Assembly (NCBI GenBank): GCA_003538135.1
Contig: DPOR01000006.1
Coordinates: 55,249 to 119,248 of the forward strand
Direction of reading: 5' to 3'
DNA from: Oscillospiraceae bacterium
Lineage (GTDB): Bacteria > Bacillota > Clostridia > Oscillospirales > Acutalibacteraceae
Length of the DNA: 64,000 nt
Below the pieces are notes generated by a model. It was given only the letters and a program-made list of their open reading frames with translations, did no database searches and had not been told where the DNA came from. Shown piece by piece: positions 52,916 through 60,497 of this stretch (its first letter is position 1; each line of letters opens with the position of its first letter). Made by a program: the position numbers and the translations under genes.

Positions 52916-55390
52916 TTATTCATTTTCAGCCGATTCGGGCTCGTTCCGTTCGACAAAAACAAATTCGCCGTTTTCCGCTTTGCAGAGATATTTTTTGCCG
53001 ACTGTCACCTTGCCCTCGAGCATCTGCTCCGAGAGCTTATCTTCGATCTCCCTCTGAATGACGCGCTTGAGCGGTCTTGCGCCGTAGACGGGGTCAAAGC
53101 CCGCGTCTGCCGTCTTTTCTACCGCCGATTCGTCGAAGGTCAGGGCTATGCCGAGCTGTCTCACGCGCCCCGAGAGTGTCTCGAGCAGCCTGCGCGCTAT
53201 CTCCGATATATCGCTTTTTTCGAGCGAGTGAAAGACCGTTATATCATCGACGCGGTTTAAAAACTCCGGTCTGAACGTGTTCTTGAGCTCCCCGGTCACG
53301 AGCTCGCGCACGCGGTCGTAGCTCGGGACATTGCCGCGCTCCGAAGAGAAGCCGAGAGCCTTTCCGCTGCCCGAAATGAGCTTCGCGCCGACATTCGAGG
53401 TCATTATAATAATGCAGTTTTTGAAGTCGACCCTGCGCCCCTGCGAATCGGTCAGTATGCCGTCGTCAAGTATTTGGAGCAGCATATTGAAAACATCCGG
53501 GTGCGCCTTTTCGATCTCATCAAAAAGTATGACGCTGTACGGTCTGCGGCGCACCTTTTCCGTCAGCTGACCGCCCTCGTCATAGCCGATATAGCCGGGC
53601 GGCGAACCGACAAGCCGCGATACCGTATGCTTCTCCATATATTCGGACATATCGAGCCTTATCATCGCGTTCTCGTCGCCGAAAAGCGAAGAAGCGAGCG
53701 CTTTGCATATTTCCGTTTTGCCGACTCCCGTAGGGCCGAGAAAGATGAACGAGCCCGTCGGACGCTTCGGGTCTTTAAGTCCGACTCTGCCGCGCCTTAT
53801 CGCCCTTGCGACCGCGGAGACCGCCTCATCCTGGCCGACTATTCTGCGGTGCAGCTCATCCTCGAGCCGCAGCAGGCGCTCACTCTCCGCGCTTGTCAGC
53901 TGCGAGACGGGTATCCCCGTCCACGCGCAGACTATTTCGGCTATATTATCTTCGGTCACCTCGCCTATTTTTTCGCTCGATTTCTCGCGCCAGCTGTGCT
54001 TTGCGCGCTCCAATTTATCGCTGAGCTTTCTTTGCTCGTCGCGTATCTGCGCGGCTCGCTCGAACTCCTGAGAGTTCACGGCCGAATCCTTTTCCTCGGC
54101 GAGGGTGCGAAGCTTCTCCTCCATATCCCTGAGCTCGGGCGGTACGGTAAATGCGCCGAGCCTGACGCGCGACGCCGCCTCGTCTATCAGGTCTATCGCC
54201 TTGTCGGGCAGATACCTGTCGCCGATATAGCGCACCGACATTTTCACCGCCGCTTCAATAGCGCCGTCGGTTATTTTCACCTTGTGGTGCGCCTCGTATT
54301 TGTCGCGTATGCCCTTGAGTATCGCCACTGCCTCATCCTCGCTCGGTTCGCCGACCGTGACGGGCTGGAAGCGGCGTTCGAGCGCGGCATCCTTTTCTAT
54401 GTGCTTGCGGTATTCCTCGAGCGTCGTCGCGCCTATCACCTGCAGCTCGCCGCGGGCAAGCGCGGGCTTTAAAATATTCGCGGCGTCCACCGCGCCCTCC
54501 GCCGAGCCTGCGCCTATGAGCGTGTGCAGCTCGTCGATAAAGAGAATGACATCCCCCGCCCTTGAGACCTCCTCTATGGCGGATTTTACGCGCTCCTCGA
54601 AGTCGCCTCTGTACTTTGTGCCGGCGACCATACCGGTGAGGTCTAAAGAAACTATGCGCTTGCCCTTGAGCGGCTCCGGCACTTCACTCGTGGCGATTTT
54701 CAGCGCAAGCCCCTCGGCGATAGCCGTCTTTCCGACTCCCGGCTCACCTATCAGACATGGGTTGTTCTTCGTCCTGCGCGACAAAATCTGAACGACGCGC
54801 TCTATCTCCTTCTGCCTGCCTATTACCGGATCTATCCTGCCCGCCGCGGCAAACGAGGTCAGATCGCGCCCATAGCGGTTGAGGGTCTGTGTGTCCGCCC
54901 TGCCGACCGGCTTTTTGACGGAATCCGACTTCTCCGAGTCCCTGTCGGGAGCAGAGCCGAACACCTTCAAAAGCTCCTGCAAAATCTCCTGCGGCGAAAC
55001 GCCGAGCCGGGTCATAACGGCAGTCGCCGCGCTCGAGCCCTCCTTTATCACAGAGATAAGCAGATGCTCCGTGCCGACGTAGCTGTGCCCCATATCGCGG
55101 GCCTGAAGCATGGCATTTTCAATGATATTCTTGCACCTGGGCGTAAAATCGCCGGGAGTCAGCACCGTCGGCACGCCGAATCCGATACTGTTTCTGACAG
55201 CGTCCTCGACCTTGCCGACGGTAAGTTTTTTGTTTGTCAAAACGGTGTAAGCCACTCCGCCGTTTTGCTCTAAAAGTCCGAGCAGAAGATGCTCGCTGCC
55301 GATATAGGTGTGCCCCATGTTCTCCGCATATTCGATAGCGGCGTTCAGCACATCATTGGCTTTCTGCGTAAAGCCGGTAAACTTATACAT
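52916..55390 (-). CDS. clpC: ATP-dependent Clp protease ATP-binding subunit ClpC
   Basis: An 824-aa Hsp100 unfoldase. It has a double Clp_N repeat (about 1-145), a first AAA+ domain with Walker A GEPGVGKT (215-222), a UVR-containing middle domain (about 421-470), a second AAA+ domain with GPTGVGKT (552-559), and the C-terminal D2 domain. The middle domain is where adaptors such as MecA or McsB act. It delivers substrates, including arginine-phosphorylated proteins, to ClpP. The ATG at 55390 follows GGAAAGGA. It is the last gene of ctsR-mcsA-mcsB-clpC, 102 bp after mcsB. Confidence 0.96.
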   Translation of the reverse strand: MYKFTGFTQKANDVLNAAIEYAENMGHTYIGSEHLLLGLLEQNGGVAYTVLTNKKLTVGKVEDAVRNSIGFGVPTVLTPGDFTPRCKNIIENAMLQARDMGHSYVGTEHLLISVIKEGSSAATAVMTRLGVSPQEILQELLKVFGSAPDRDSEKSDSVKKPVGRADTQTLNRYGRDLTSFAAAGRIDPVIGRQKEIERVVQILSRRTKNNPCLIGEPGVGKTAIAEGLALKIATSEVPEPLKGKRIVSLDLTGMVAGTKYRGDFEERVKSAIEEVSRAGDVILFIDELHTLIGAGSAEGAVDAANILKPALARGELQVIGATTLEEYRKHIEKDAALERRFQPVTVGEPSEDEAVAILKGIRDKYEAHHKVKITDGAIEAAVKMSVRYIGDRYLPDKAIDLIDEAASRVRLGAFTVPPELRDMEEKLRTLAEEKDSAVNSQEFERAAQIRDEQRKLSDKLERAKHSWREKSSEKIGEVTEDNIAEIVCAWTGIPVSQLTSAESERLLRLEDELHRRIVGQDEAVSAVARAIRRGRVGLKDPKRPTGSFIFLGPTGVGKTEICKALASSLFGDENAMIRLDMSEYMEKHTVSRLVGSPPGYIGYDEGGQLTEKVRRRPYSVILFDEIEKAHPDVFNMLLQILDDGILTDSQGRRVDFKNCIIIMTSNVGAKLISGSGKALGFSSERGNVPSYDRVRELVTGELKNTFRPEFLNRVDDITVFHSLEKSDISEIARRLLETLSGRVRQLGIALTFDESAVEKTADAGFDPVYGARPLKRVIQREIEDKLSEQMLEGKVTVGKKYLCKAENGEFVFVERNEPESAENE

Positions 55391-55492
55391 ATTATCATTC
55401 CTTTCCGCATGACCGTACAATAGAGATTATTGCCGGAAAATCGAAAGAGAATCGGAAGATATATGTTTTTATATATGTTTATCGGCTGTGTT

Positions 55493-56503
55493 TTAGGACA
55501 GCGCCTCGCGCACCGCGTCGGCTCTCAGGCAATCCCTCTGCCGCGCGTCGATATGCTTGCCGTTCGCCGCGCTTATCGTGGCGGGCTGCATATTGACGAG
55601 CAGCTCGTTGAGCTTTTCTATGGGTATATTGAGGATTCCCCTTGCCGAGCCGAGGCGCACCAGGGATATGAGATCCATCATCTCGTCGCATGTCAGCACG
55701 CGCGCACTCTGCAAAATTCCGAGTGCCCTGTATATTTTATCCTGCATGGCTATATCGGCGCACATACGCTCCGCCGCCGCGCGTTCCTGCGTGACAAGCT
55801 GACGGGTTATCGACTGGAGATTTTCAATCGCCGCCTGCTCGGTTATGCCGAGAGTTATCTGGTTGCTGAGCTGATAGATATCGCCGCGCGACTCTCTGCC
55901 CTCGCCGTATGCCCCGCGCAGAGAGAGCCCTAATTTTGAAATTGTCGAGCTGAGCACCGAGAGCTGACCGCTTCTTCTGAGCGCGGGCAGATGCAGCATG
56001 ACGGAGGCTCGCATGGCAGTGCCGAGATTCGTCGGGCACTGGGTCAGATAGCCGAGTCTCTCATCGAACGCAAAATTAAGCTTTTTATCGAGTGCGGAGT
56101 CTATTTTATCGGCGAGAACATAGCAGTCCATGAGAGCAAGTCCCGATTTCATAACCTGAACGCGGATATGATCCTCCTCGCAGAGCATTATGCCCACTGT
56201 CTCATCCTCCGTGAGCATGAGCGCCCTGCCCTCGCGCACGGAAGCGAACTCCGGGCTTATCAGATGCCGCTCGGCGAGCGATATCGCCTGCTCACGGCTG
56301 AGCGAATCCATTGTCACATAGTGAAGTCCCAGCTCGGGCACGCATGAGAGCAAGGTGTCGCGCACCTTTTCGTTGACCTTTATTTTGCCCGCCGTGTCGA
56401 GGCGGCACGGGAACGGATATTCCTCAAGGTTGCGCGCAAGACGCACGCGTGTGCTCAGGACGATATCGCCCTGTTCGCCCTTGTCTACATACCATTTACT
56501 CAT
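55493..56503 (-). CDS. mcsB: Protein-arginine kinase McsB
   Basis: A 336-aa member of the phosphagen (guanido) kinase superfamily that phosphorylates arginine residues of misfolded proteins and of CtsR. STRVRLARNLEEYPFP, TEDETVGIMLCEEDHIRVQVM, LGYLTQCPTNLGTAMRASVMLHLPAL and RGAYGEG are the nucleotide and guanidino-binding signatures. The catalytic-site cysteine lies in QCPTNLGT. The ATG at 56503 overlaps the mcsA stop region by 8 bp and follows GGGGGT. Confidence 0.95.
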   Translation of the reverse strand: MSKWYVDKGEQGDIVLSTRVRLARNLEEYPFPCRLDTAGKIKVNEKVRDTLLSCVPELGLHYVTMDSLSREQAISLAERHLISPEFASVREGRALMLTEDETVGIMLCEEDHIRVQVMKSGLALMDCYVLADKIDSALDKKLNFAFDERLGYLTQCPTNLGTAMRASVMLHLPALRRSGQLSVLSSTISKLGLSLRGAYGEGRESRGDIYQLSNQITLGITEQAAIENLQSITRQLVTQERAAAERMCADIAMQDKIYRALGILQSARVLTCDEMMDLISLVRLGSARGILNIPIEKLNELLVNMQPATISAANGKHIDARQRDCLRADAVREALS

Positions 56504-57014
56504 TTTCGGCACCCCCTTCAAGCTCCTTTATTCTGTCGCGAAGCTGCGCCGCAAGCTCGAAGTTCTGCGCGGCAACCGCCTCGTCCATCTGCTTTTTAAG
56601 CTCTTCTCTCTCGTCGGTTTTTGCCTCTTCCTCGCTGACAGGCTCGGCAGTCGAGGCTATCTTTCCGCTGTGGCGTATCTGGCCGTGAATGCGCTGTAGC
56701 GAGGGCTTGAGCTCGTTATAGAACACCTTGTAGCATTCGGCGCAGCCGACCCTGCCCTCGCGGACTATATCGTTGAACGACGAGCCGCATTTCGGGCAGC
56801 GCACCACCTTTCTCGGCGCACCGAGCGAATGAACGGCATCGCCGAAGAAATTTCCGAAAAGCCCGGCAACGTCGAAGCCGAAGCCCGAAAACGCATCGCC
56901 GTAGCCGAGATGCTCGGCGCAGTCGGAGCAGAGATGACGCTCGGCTGTGTCGCCGTTTATGACCTGCTTTATGTGAGTTGTCGCCTCATTTTTTCCACAG
57001 TTTTGACAAAGCAT
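56496..57014 (-). CDS. mcsA: McsA, zinc-finger activator of McsB
   Basis: A 172-aa protein with four CxxC pairs (CQNC, CSDC, CPKC, CAEC) in two zinc fingers and a C-terminal UVR domain (KKQMDEAVAAQNFELAAQLR). McsA activates the McsB kinase. It lies 14 bp after ctsR and overlaps mcsB by 8 bp. Confidence 0.94.
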   Translation of the reverse strand: MLCQNCGKNEATTHIKQVINGDTAERHLCSDCAEHLGYGDAFSGFGFDVAGLFGNFFGDAVHSLGAPRKVVRCPKCGSSFNDIVREGRVGCAECYKVFYNELKPSLQRIHGQIRHSGKIASTAEPVSEEEAKTDEREELKKQMDEAVAAQNFELAAQLRDRIKELEGGAENE

Positions 57015-57028
57015 ATTTTTTCCTCCCT

Positions 57029-57487
57029 TTATCCGTTTCTGCCCATTTCAACGAGCAGCAGCTGTTTAAATACCGACGCTCTGACGGCGTCCCTGTCCCC
57101 GGCGGCGGCCGGGCGCAGAGCGTTGTCCGACACGGCGCTGAGCATCAGCACGGCGGCGTGCTTATCAATGACGCCCGCGCCGACAAGCTCCGCCAGATGC
57201 GCGCGAGCCGTGCGCTCGTCGAGCCTGCCGCCCACGGCGTTGACCGCGTGCATGACCTTTTGATTCGGCTCCATCGCAGCGCGCCTTATTCTTATATAGC
57301 CTCCGCCGCCCCTGCGGCTCTCGACGATATAGCCCTGCTCCGGAGTAAAGCGCGACGCGATAACATAGTTTATCTGGCTCGGAACGCAGCCCACCGTCTG
57401 CGCCAGCTCGTTGCGCTGTATCTCGACCGTTCCGCCGTTTCCGAGCATCTCGAGTATCATGCCCGTTATCTGACTGCTCAAGCTCAT
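57029..57487 (-). CDS. ctsR: Transcriptional repressor CtsR
   Basis: A 152-aa winged-helix repressor of class III heat-shock genes. The N-terminal helix-turn-helix includes QRNELAQTVGCVPSQINYVIASRFT, and the beta wing is ESRRGGGGYIRI, in which the glycine tip acts as heat sensor. The ATG at 57487 is preceded by AGAGGTG at 6 bp; an in-frame GTG lies in that site. It autoregulates through the CtsR box upstream. Confidence 0.95.
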   Translation of the reverse strand: MSLSSQITGMILEMLGNGGTVEIQRNELAQTVGCVPSQINYVIASRFTPEQGYIVESRRGGGGYIRIRRAAMEPNQKVMHAVNAVGGRLDERTARAHLAELVGAGVIDKHAAVLMLSAVSDNALRPAAAGDRDAVRASVFKQLLLVEMGRNG

Positions 57488-57508
57488 CTCAGACACCTCT
57501 TTTCTGTC

Positions 57509-57525
57509 TTTGACTTTCTTTGACC
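57509..57525 (-). promoter_or_regulatory. CtsR operator
   Basis: On the minus strand GGTCAAAGAAAGTCAAA matches the CtsR consensus GGTCAAANANRGTCAAA at every fixed position. It lies between the promoter and the ctsR start. Confidence 0.92.
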
Positions 57526-57534
57526 TTCGATTAT

Positions 57535-57563
57535 ATTATAAGCCCGCCGTGAATCGCGGTCAA
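57535..57563 (-). promoter_or_regulatory. Promoter of the ctsR operon
   Basis: On the minus strand TTGACC, 17-bp spacer, TATAAT, directly upstream of the CtsR box. Its -35 overlaps a plus-strand GGTCAAA half-site, with another AAGTCAAA about 16 bp away, so a second CtsR contact is possible. Confidence 0.85.
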
Positions 57564-57599
57564 AAGTCAGGGAAAGTCAAATTTATCCCCTTTGCCTCA

Positions 57600-57791
57600 T
57601 TATTTTAATTTATCGCGTTCATGCTCGCTTTTGCCGAGCTTATCTCCCGTTTTCTCCGCTTTTCTGCCGCGCGGCTCAAGTCGGTTTAAATAGCGGCAAT
57701 AGGCAGTATATTCATCCGAAAACGCTAATTCCTCGCAGAATATATCGCTCTCATCGTAGCTCTGCACCTCTCCGTTCTTATCAAACAGCAT
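57600..57791 (-). CDS. Small hypothetical protein
   Basis: A 63-aa acidic-then-basic protein. The N-terminal 35 residues are acidic with Tyr and Glu (FDKNGEVQSYDESDIFCEEL), and the C-terminus is rich in Lys, Arg and Glu. It has no membrane segment and no known motif. GGAGG precedes the ATG at 57791 by 8 bp; the in-frame GTG at 57800 overlaps that site. It is upstream of ctsR on the same strand, 110 bp from the operator. It may be a real small gene or a chance frame. Confidence 0.5.
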   Translation of the reverse strand: MLFDKNGEVQSYDESDIFCEELAFSDEYTAYCRYLNRLEPRGRKAEKTGDKLGKSEHERDKLK

Positions 57792-57953
57792 ACCCGACAC
57801 CTCCGGTTACTTAGTTTACGCCGAAGAAAAGAAAATTATGTTTGCCCCGAAAAGTGTAACCGTCAAACGCGGCGCGTCATAATATATTGATGAAAGCGGT
57901 GCTCGCCTAAAACCGCGGCACTCTTTCTTAGTAACTGAAGAGGAGGCAAAACG

Positions 57954-58088
57954 ATGGGTTGCTCAAACAACTGGTGCATTTTCCTTATCATCATCCTTCT
58001 GCTCTGTGACACGGGCTGCGGCTGCAATAATGGCGTTGCCAGAGCTTCGGACTGCGGATGCGGCTGCAACAACGGCTGCGGCTGCTGA
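57954..58088 (+). CDS. Membrane-anchored Cys-rich microprotein
   Basis: A 44-aa protein. Residues 8-18 form a short hydrophobic helix (CIFLIIILLLC), and the C-terminal half carries repeated CGC and CNNGCGC motifs; 12 of 44 residues are cysteine. AGGAGG lies 7 bp before the ATG. Gly-Cys clusters like this occur in small spore-coat or metal-binding proteins of Firmicutes, but I know of no defined family. It stands alone between the divergent ctsR side and the convergent 92-aa membrane protein. Confidence 0.65.
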   Translation: MGCSNNWCIFLIIILLLCDTGCGCNNGVARASDCGCGCNNGCGC

Positions 58089-58111
58089 CGGTTCGTAAGA
58101 CCGCTCAAAAG

Positions 58112-58148
58112 TAAAAAAAGACCGCCTTGCCAAACGCAAGGCGGTCAA
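58112..58148 (-). terminator. Terminator of the 92-aa membrane protein gene
   Basis: The hairpin ACCGCCTTG / CAAGGCGGT has the T-run TTTTTTTACTTTT on the minus strand. It also lies 32 bp after the Cys-rich gene on the plus strand, where no T-run follows. Confidence 0.85.
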
Positions 58149-58171
58149 ACTTATGCGATTCCTGAGAAAGG

Positions 58172-58450
58172 TCAGGCAACTCTGTTGCCCTTTTTGCCGG
58201 GGGTCGGAGAGACAGTCTCGGGCTCGAACGCAGTCTTGGCTGCGCTGCGACGCTGAGCGGTCTTTTTCTCCTTGACAAAATGAGCCTTCGTGTACTTGTT
58301 GGTGCAGAGGAAGTGAGCGATCTTCTTGGCAAGAGCAGTCTCAAGCTTATCCTCAAAATCGATCAGCTTCTTCTCAAACACAAAGCCGGTTATTATAAGG
58401 GCCGCAACGGCAACTTCGAGAATCGAAACAATTATGAATGTACTTGTCAT
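58172..58450 (-). CDS. Single-pass membrane microprotein, possibly SOS-controlled
   Basis: A 92-aa protein with one N-terminal membrane helix (about 4-25, IIVSILEVAVAALIITGFVF), a short charged amphipathic stretch (KKLIDFEDKLETALAKKIAH, about 27-46) and a basic, disordered tail with Pro and Thr. By the positive-inside rule the tail should be cytoplasmic. AGGAGG precedes the ATG. Its promoter is a perfect sigma-A consensus framed by GAAC-N4-GTTC-type boxes, the form of a Gram-positive LexA site. Small single-pass proteins under LexA, such as YneA and SidA, block division in other bacteria, so a DNA-damage division inhibitor is a reasonable hypothesis. It has no LysM domain, unlike YneA. Confidence 0.7.
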   Translation of the reverse strand: MTSTFIIVSILEVAVAALIITGFVFEKKLIDFEDKLETALAKKIAHFLCTNKYTKAHFVKEKKTAQRRSAAKTAFEPETVSPTPGKKGNRVA

Positions 58451-58478
58451 TTTTGCTTCCTCCTTACGGAAAAAATCG

Positions 58479-58542
58479 GAACATTTGTTCTTTCTGTCTT
58501 TAATTATAGCACAAATATTCGGTTTGTCAACACAAATGTTCG
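58479..58542 (-). promoter_or_regulatory. Consensus promoter with LexA-like boxes
   Basis: On the minus strand TTGACA (58525-58530), a 16-bp spacer and TATAAT (58503-58508). A perfect palindrome-type box GAACATTTGTTC lies downstream of the -10 (58479-58490). CGAACATTTGTGT lies just upstream of the -35 (58530-58542), and a weaker CGAATATTTGTGC covers the spacer (58509-58521). Confidence 0.72.
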
Positions 58543-58726
58543 ATTTTTTTGAAGATTCGCGCCGATTCGCGCAGGGTATAATCTCCTACGATTGGATTAT
58601 ATCACAATATATGGCAAATGTCAACGGAAAAACCACAACAAATTGAAGAAAGCATGAAATAAAAATTCAATGCAAAATGACAAAAAATTTTTTAAAACAG
58701 TCGTTTTTTGTTCGATTTCGGGCGAT

Positions 58727-59305
58727 TTACCGGGCGGTGAGCAAATCTCTGACCTCATTGTACAATTTTTCGGTCGCCGCTTCCGGACTCATATCCGCCG
58801 GCGAAAAAGCCTTGCCGAAAACAATTTTCAGCCCGCCCTTTCTCTCGTACTCTCCGGTTATCGCAAACGGCACTATTACGGCGCCGCCTCTTTGGGCAAT
58901 GGCAACGGCGCCGGGCTTAAACGGCAATAAGAGCGCGTCCGTTTTGTTGCGCGTGCCCTCCGGGAAGATTCCGACGGCGCCGCCCTTTTTCAGAATTTTT
59001 ATCGCGCTTCTGACTGCGGCGGCATCGAAGCCGTCGCGGTTGACGGGTATGCAGCCCGCCCATCTGAAAAGCGGGGCAAGCGCACCGTCAAAATACTCGC
59101 GCTTGGCCATATAGTTGACAACTCGCTTTGTCGCTAAAAACACCAAAAACTGATCGCTTATATTTTTATGATTTCCGGCGATTACAACCGCGCCGTCCTT
59201 CGGAATGTTTTCCGCGCCGATAATTGTCGGCGAAAAGCGCAGTCTGAAGCCCGGCTTTATAAAAGCTGTTATTACTTTGAATCCCCTATCGTTATCTTTT
59301 CCCAT
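58727..59305 (-). CDS. plsC: 1-acyl-sn-glycerol-3-phosphate acyltransferase family protein (second of pair)
   Basis: A 192-aa PlsC-type acyltransferase. The catalytic HX4D box is NHKNISDQF, and the glycerophosphate-binding motif is FPEGTRNKT. GCIPVNRDG and VPFAITGEY complete the family pattern. It probably makes phosphatidic acid from lysophosphatidic acid at the membrane. It overlaps the upstream paralogue by 14 bp. No plsX or plsY is adjacent. Confidence 0.9.
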   Translation of the reverse strand: MGKDNDRGFKVITAFIKPGFRLRFSPTIIGAENIPKDGAVVIAGNHKNISDQFLVFLATKRVVNYMAKREYFDGALAPLFRWAGCIPVNRDGFDAAAVRSAIKILKKGGAVGIFPEGTRNKTDALLLPFKPGAVAIAQRGGAVIVPFAITGEYERKGGLKIVFGKAFSPADMSPEAATEKLYNEVRDLLTAR

Positions 59306-59867
59306 TTTCGAGTCCCTCTCTCACCGTATTTTCGAGCTCGTGTCCTATTGACGCGGCATCTCTTTCCGCCGTTTCTATCGCCGGATAAAACTCTATCTCC
59401 ACACGCCTGCCGATTACGGTATATTTCCCCTTTATCGCAAACGGGACAAGCGCTGCGTGGCTTCTCGCCGCCATTCTCGCGGCGCCGGGCTTAAACGGCA
59501 TGACAGTTTCCTTCGTCCGGTTGAAGCTGCCCTCCGGAAAGATGCCGATGATTCCGCCGGCCTCAAGCACCTTTTGAGCCTCGCTCAAGGCGGAGGCATC
59601 GCGGATGCGCCTGTTGACGGGAATAGTGCCCAGGGCTCGGAAAAATCCGCCTGCGGCGCCGCGGAACAGCTCATCCTTCGCCATAAAATGAACCTGACGC
59701 CACAGGCACGTAGCCAGCAAAACGCAGTCGAGGTTGCTCTTGTGATTACCCGCAAAGATAATCGCGCCGCTCTTCGGGATATTGTCCCTGCCTCTCACCT
59801 TCGGATGAAAGAGGAGACGGAACAGCGGCCAGATGAACACATAAAGGAACCTGTAAAAAAACACCAT
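59292..59867 (-). CDS. plsC: 1-acyl-sn-glycerol-3-phosphate acyltransferase family protein (first of pair)
   Basis: A 191-aa PlsC-type acyltransferase with an N-terminal hydrophobic segment (about 3-20), the HX4D box NHKSNLDCV and the FPEGSFNRT motif. It is a divergent paralogue of the next gene, which it overlaps by 14 bp. AGGTG lies 4 bp before the ATG. Two different acyltransferases in one operon could differ in acyl donor or acceptor, or one may act on another lipid. Confidence 0.9.
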   Translation of the reverse strand: MVFFYRFLYVFIWPLFRLLFHPKVRGRDNIPKSGAIIFAGNHKSNLDCVLLATCLWRQVHFMAKDELFRGAAGGFFRALGTIPVNRRIRDASALSEAQKVLEAGGIIGIFPEGSFNRTKETVMPFKPGAARMAARSHAALVPFAIKGKYTVIGRRVEIEFYPAIETAERDAASIGHELENTVREGLENGKR

Positions 59868-60022
59868 GAATCACCTACTTTTATTTTCTCTTTTTTTAAA
59901 CTAACAATATGCATAAATATACATATTGCGAATGAACTGTATTATTTATAAATTTTATTTACAAACTGTTTATAATATAGCCAAAAGACGTTAAAAAATA
60001 TACAAAAACTCTCAATTCCCTT
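59868..60022. other. AT-rich intergenic region
   Basis: It is divergent between the plsC pair and the microprotein genes. Several weak minus-strand promoter matches are present (for example TTGTAA, 17 bp, TACAGT), and none stands out. No gene is visible. Confidence 0.4.
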
Positions 60023-60052
60023 TTGACAAGCAAAAATATTTGCTGTTATAAT
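60023..60052 (+). promoter_or_regulatory. Perfect-consensus promoter of the 38-aa peptide gene
   Basis: TTGACA, 18-bp spacer, TATAAT with an extended TGT element. Both hexamers match the sigma-A consensus exactly, so strong constitutive transcription is expected. Confidence 0.88.
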
Positions 60053-60108
60053 TTAAACGTAAGGAGACAAGCAATTGTCTTATTAAGGGAGAAGGGAGGA
60101 CATCGCAC

Positions 60109-60225
60109 ATGTTAGCAACTATCTTTGAGATGATCGAAAAGATTCTTGGTTTTGCCGGCGCTTCTTTCGACGCACAGGCTATCGTCAAGGCTATCTTTGA
60201 TGCTATTCTCGGCCTTTTCAAATAA
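60109..60225 (+). CDS. 38-aa amphipathic microprotein
   Basis: A 38-aa peptide with two hydrophobic helices, IFEMIEKILGFAG and IVKAIFDAILGLFK, separated by ASFDAQ. It has no signal peptide and is shorter than normal gene-calling limits. A strong ribosome binding site (AAGGGAGGA) lies 8 bp before the ATG, and a perfect promoter and an intrinsic terminator frame it. The size and amphipathic character resemble leaderless bacteriocins or phenol-soluble-modulin-like peptides, but a membrane-associated regulator or toxin is equally possible. The C-terminal IVxAIFxxILxxF is echoed in the 67-aa protein encoded 270 bp downstream. Confidence 0.7.
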   Translation: MLATIFEMIEKILGFAGASFDAQAIVKAIFDAILGLFK

Positions 60226-60295
60226 GATAAGTACCGTTGAGTTTTATGTCATCTTAGATTGACTTCTTTTTTGAAAATTGACTCCTTTTTGGCAG
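60226..60295 (+). other. Spacer after the 38-aa peptide gene
   Basis: It holds the near-repeat TTGACTTCTTTTTT and TTGACTCCTTTTTG. No gene is visible. Confidence 0.4.
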
Positions 60296-60328
60296 AGCAG
60301 GCAGCCGTCAGCTGTCTGCTTTGTCTTT
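60296..60328 (+). terminator. Intrinsic terminator of the 38-aa peptide gene
   Basis: AGCAGGCAGC / GCTGTCTGCT with a CGTCA loop, followed by TTGTCTTTT. Confidence 0.8.
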
Positions 60329-60430
60329 TATATCGACCGACCTTGAAGCTTTTCGACACATAGATTATTATTCATGAGCAAAGTAACGAAAAAATTATTT
60401 CCGCCGATGCTGATTTTGCCGATTTGACTA

Positions 60431-60459
60431 TTGCCGCGAAAGAAAAAATGTGCTAATAT
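60431..60459 (+). promoter_or_regulatory. Promoter of the 67-aa microprotein gene
   Basis: TTGCCG, 17-bp spacer, TAATAT with an extended TGC element, about 39 bp before the ATG. Confidence 0.6.
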
Positions 60460-60497
60460 TTCATTAATTTCCGCAAGAATAAAAGGAGGCAAAAATA

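Noticed and set aside
57900..58150. CRISPR-like or short tandem repeat from CGC codons
   Set aside because: The repetition is in the coding sequence of the Cys-rich microprotein and has no regular spacer structure.
60296..60330. Possible recombination (att) site next to the microproteins
   Set aside because: The inverted repeat is simply a terminator with a T-run. No integrase or tRNA is present.
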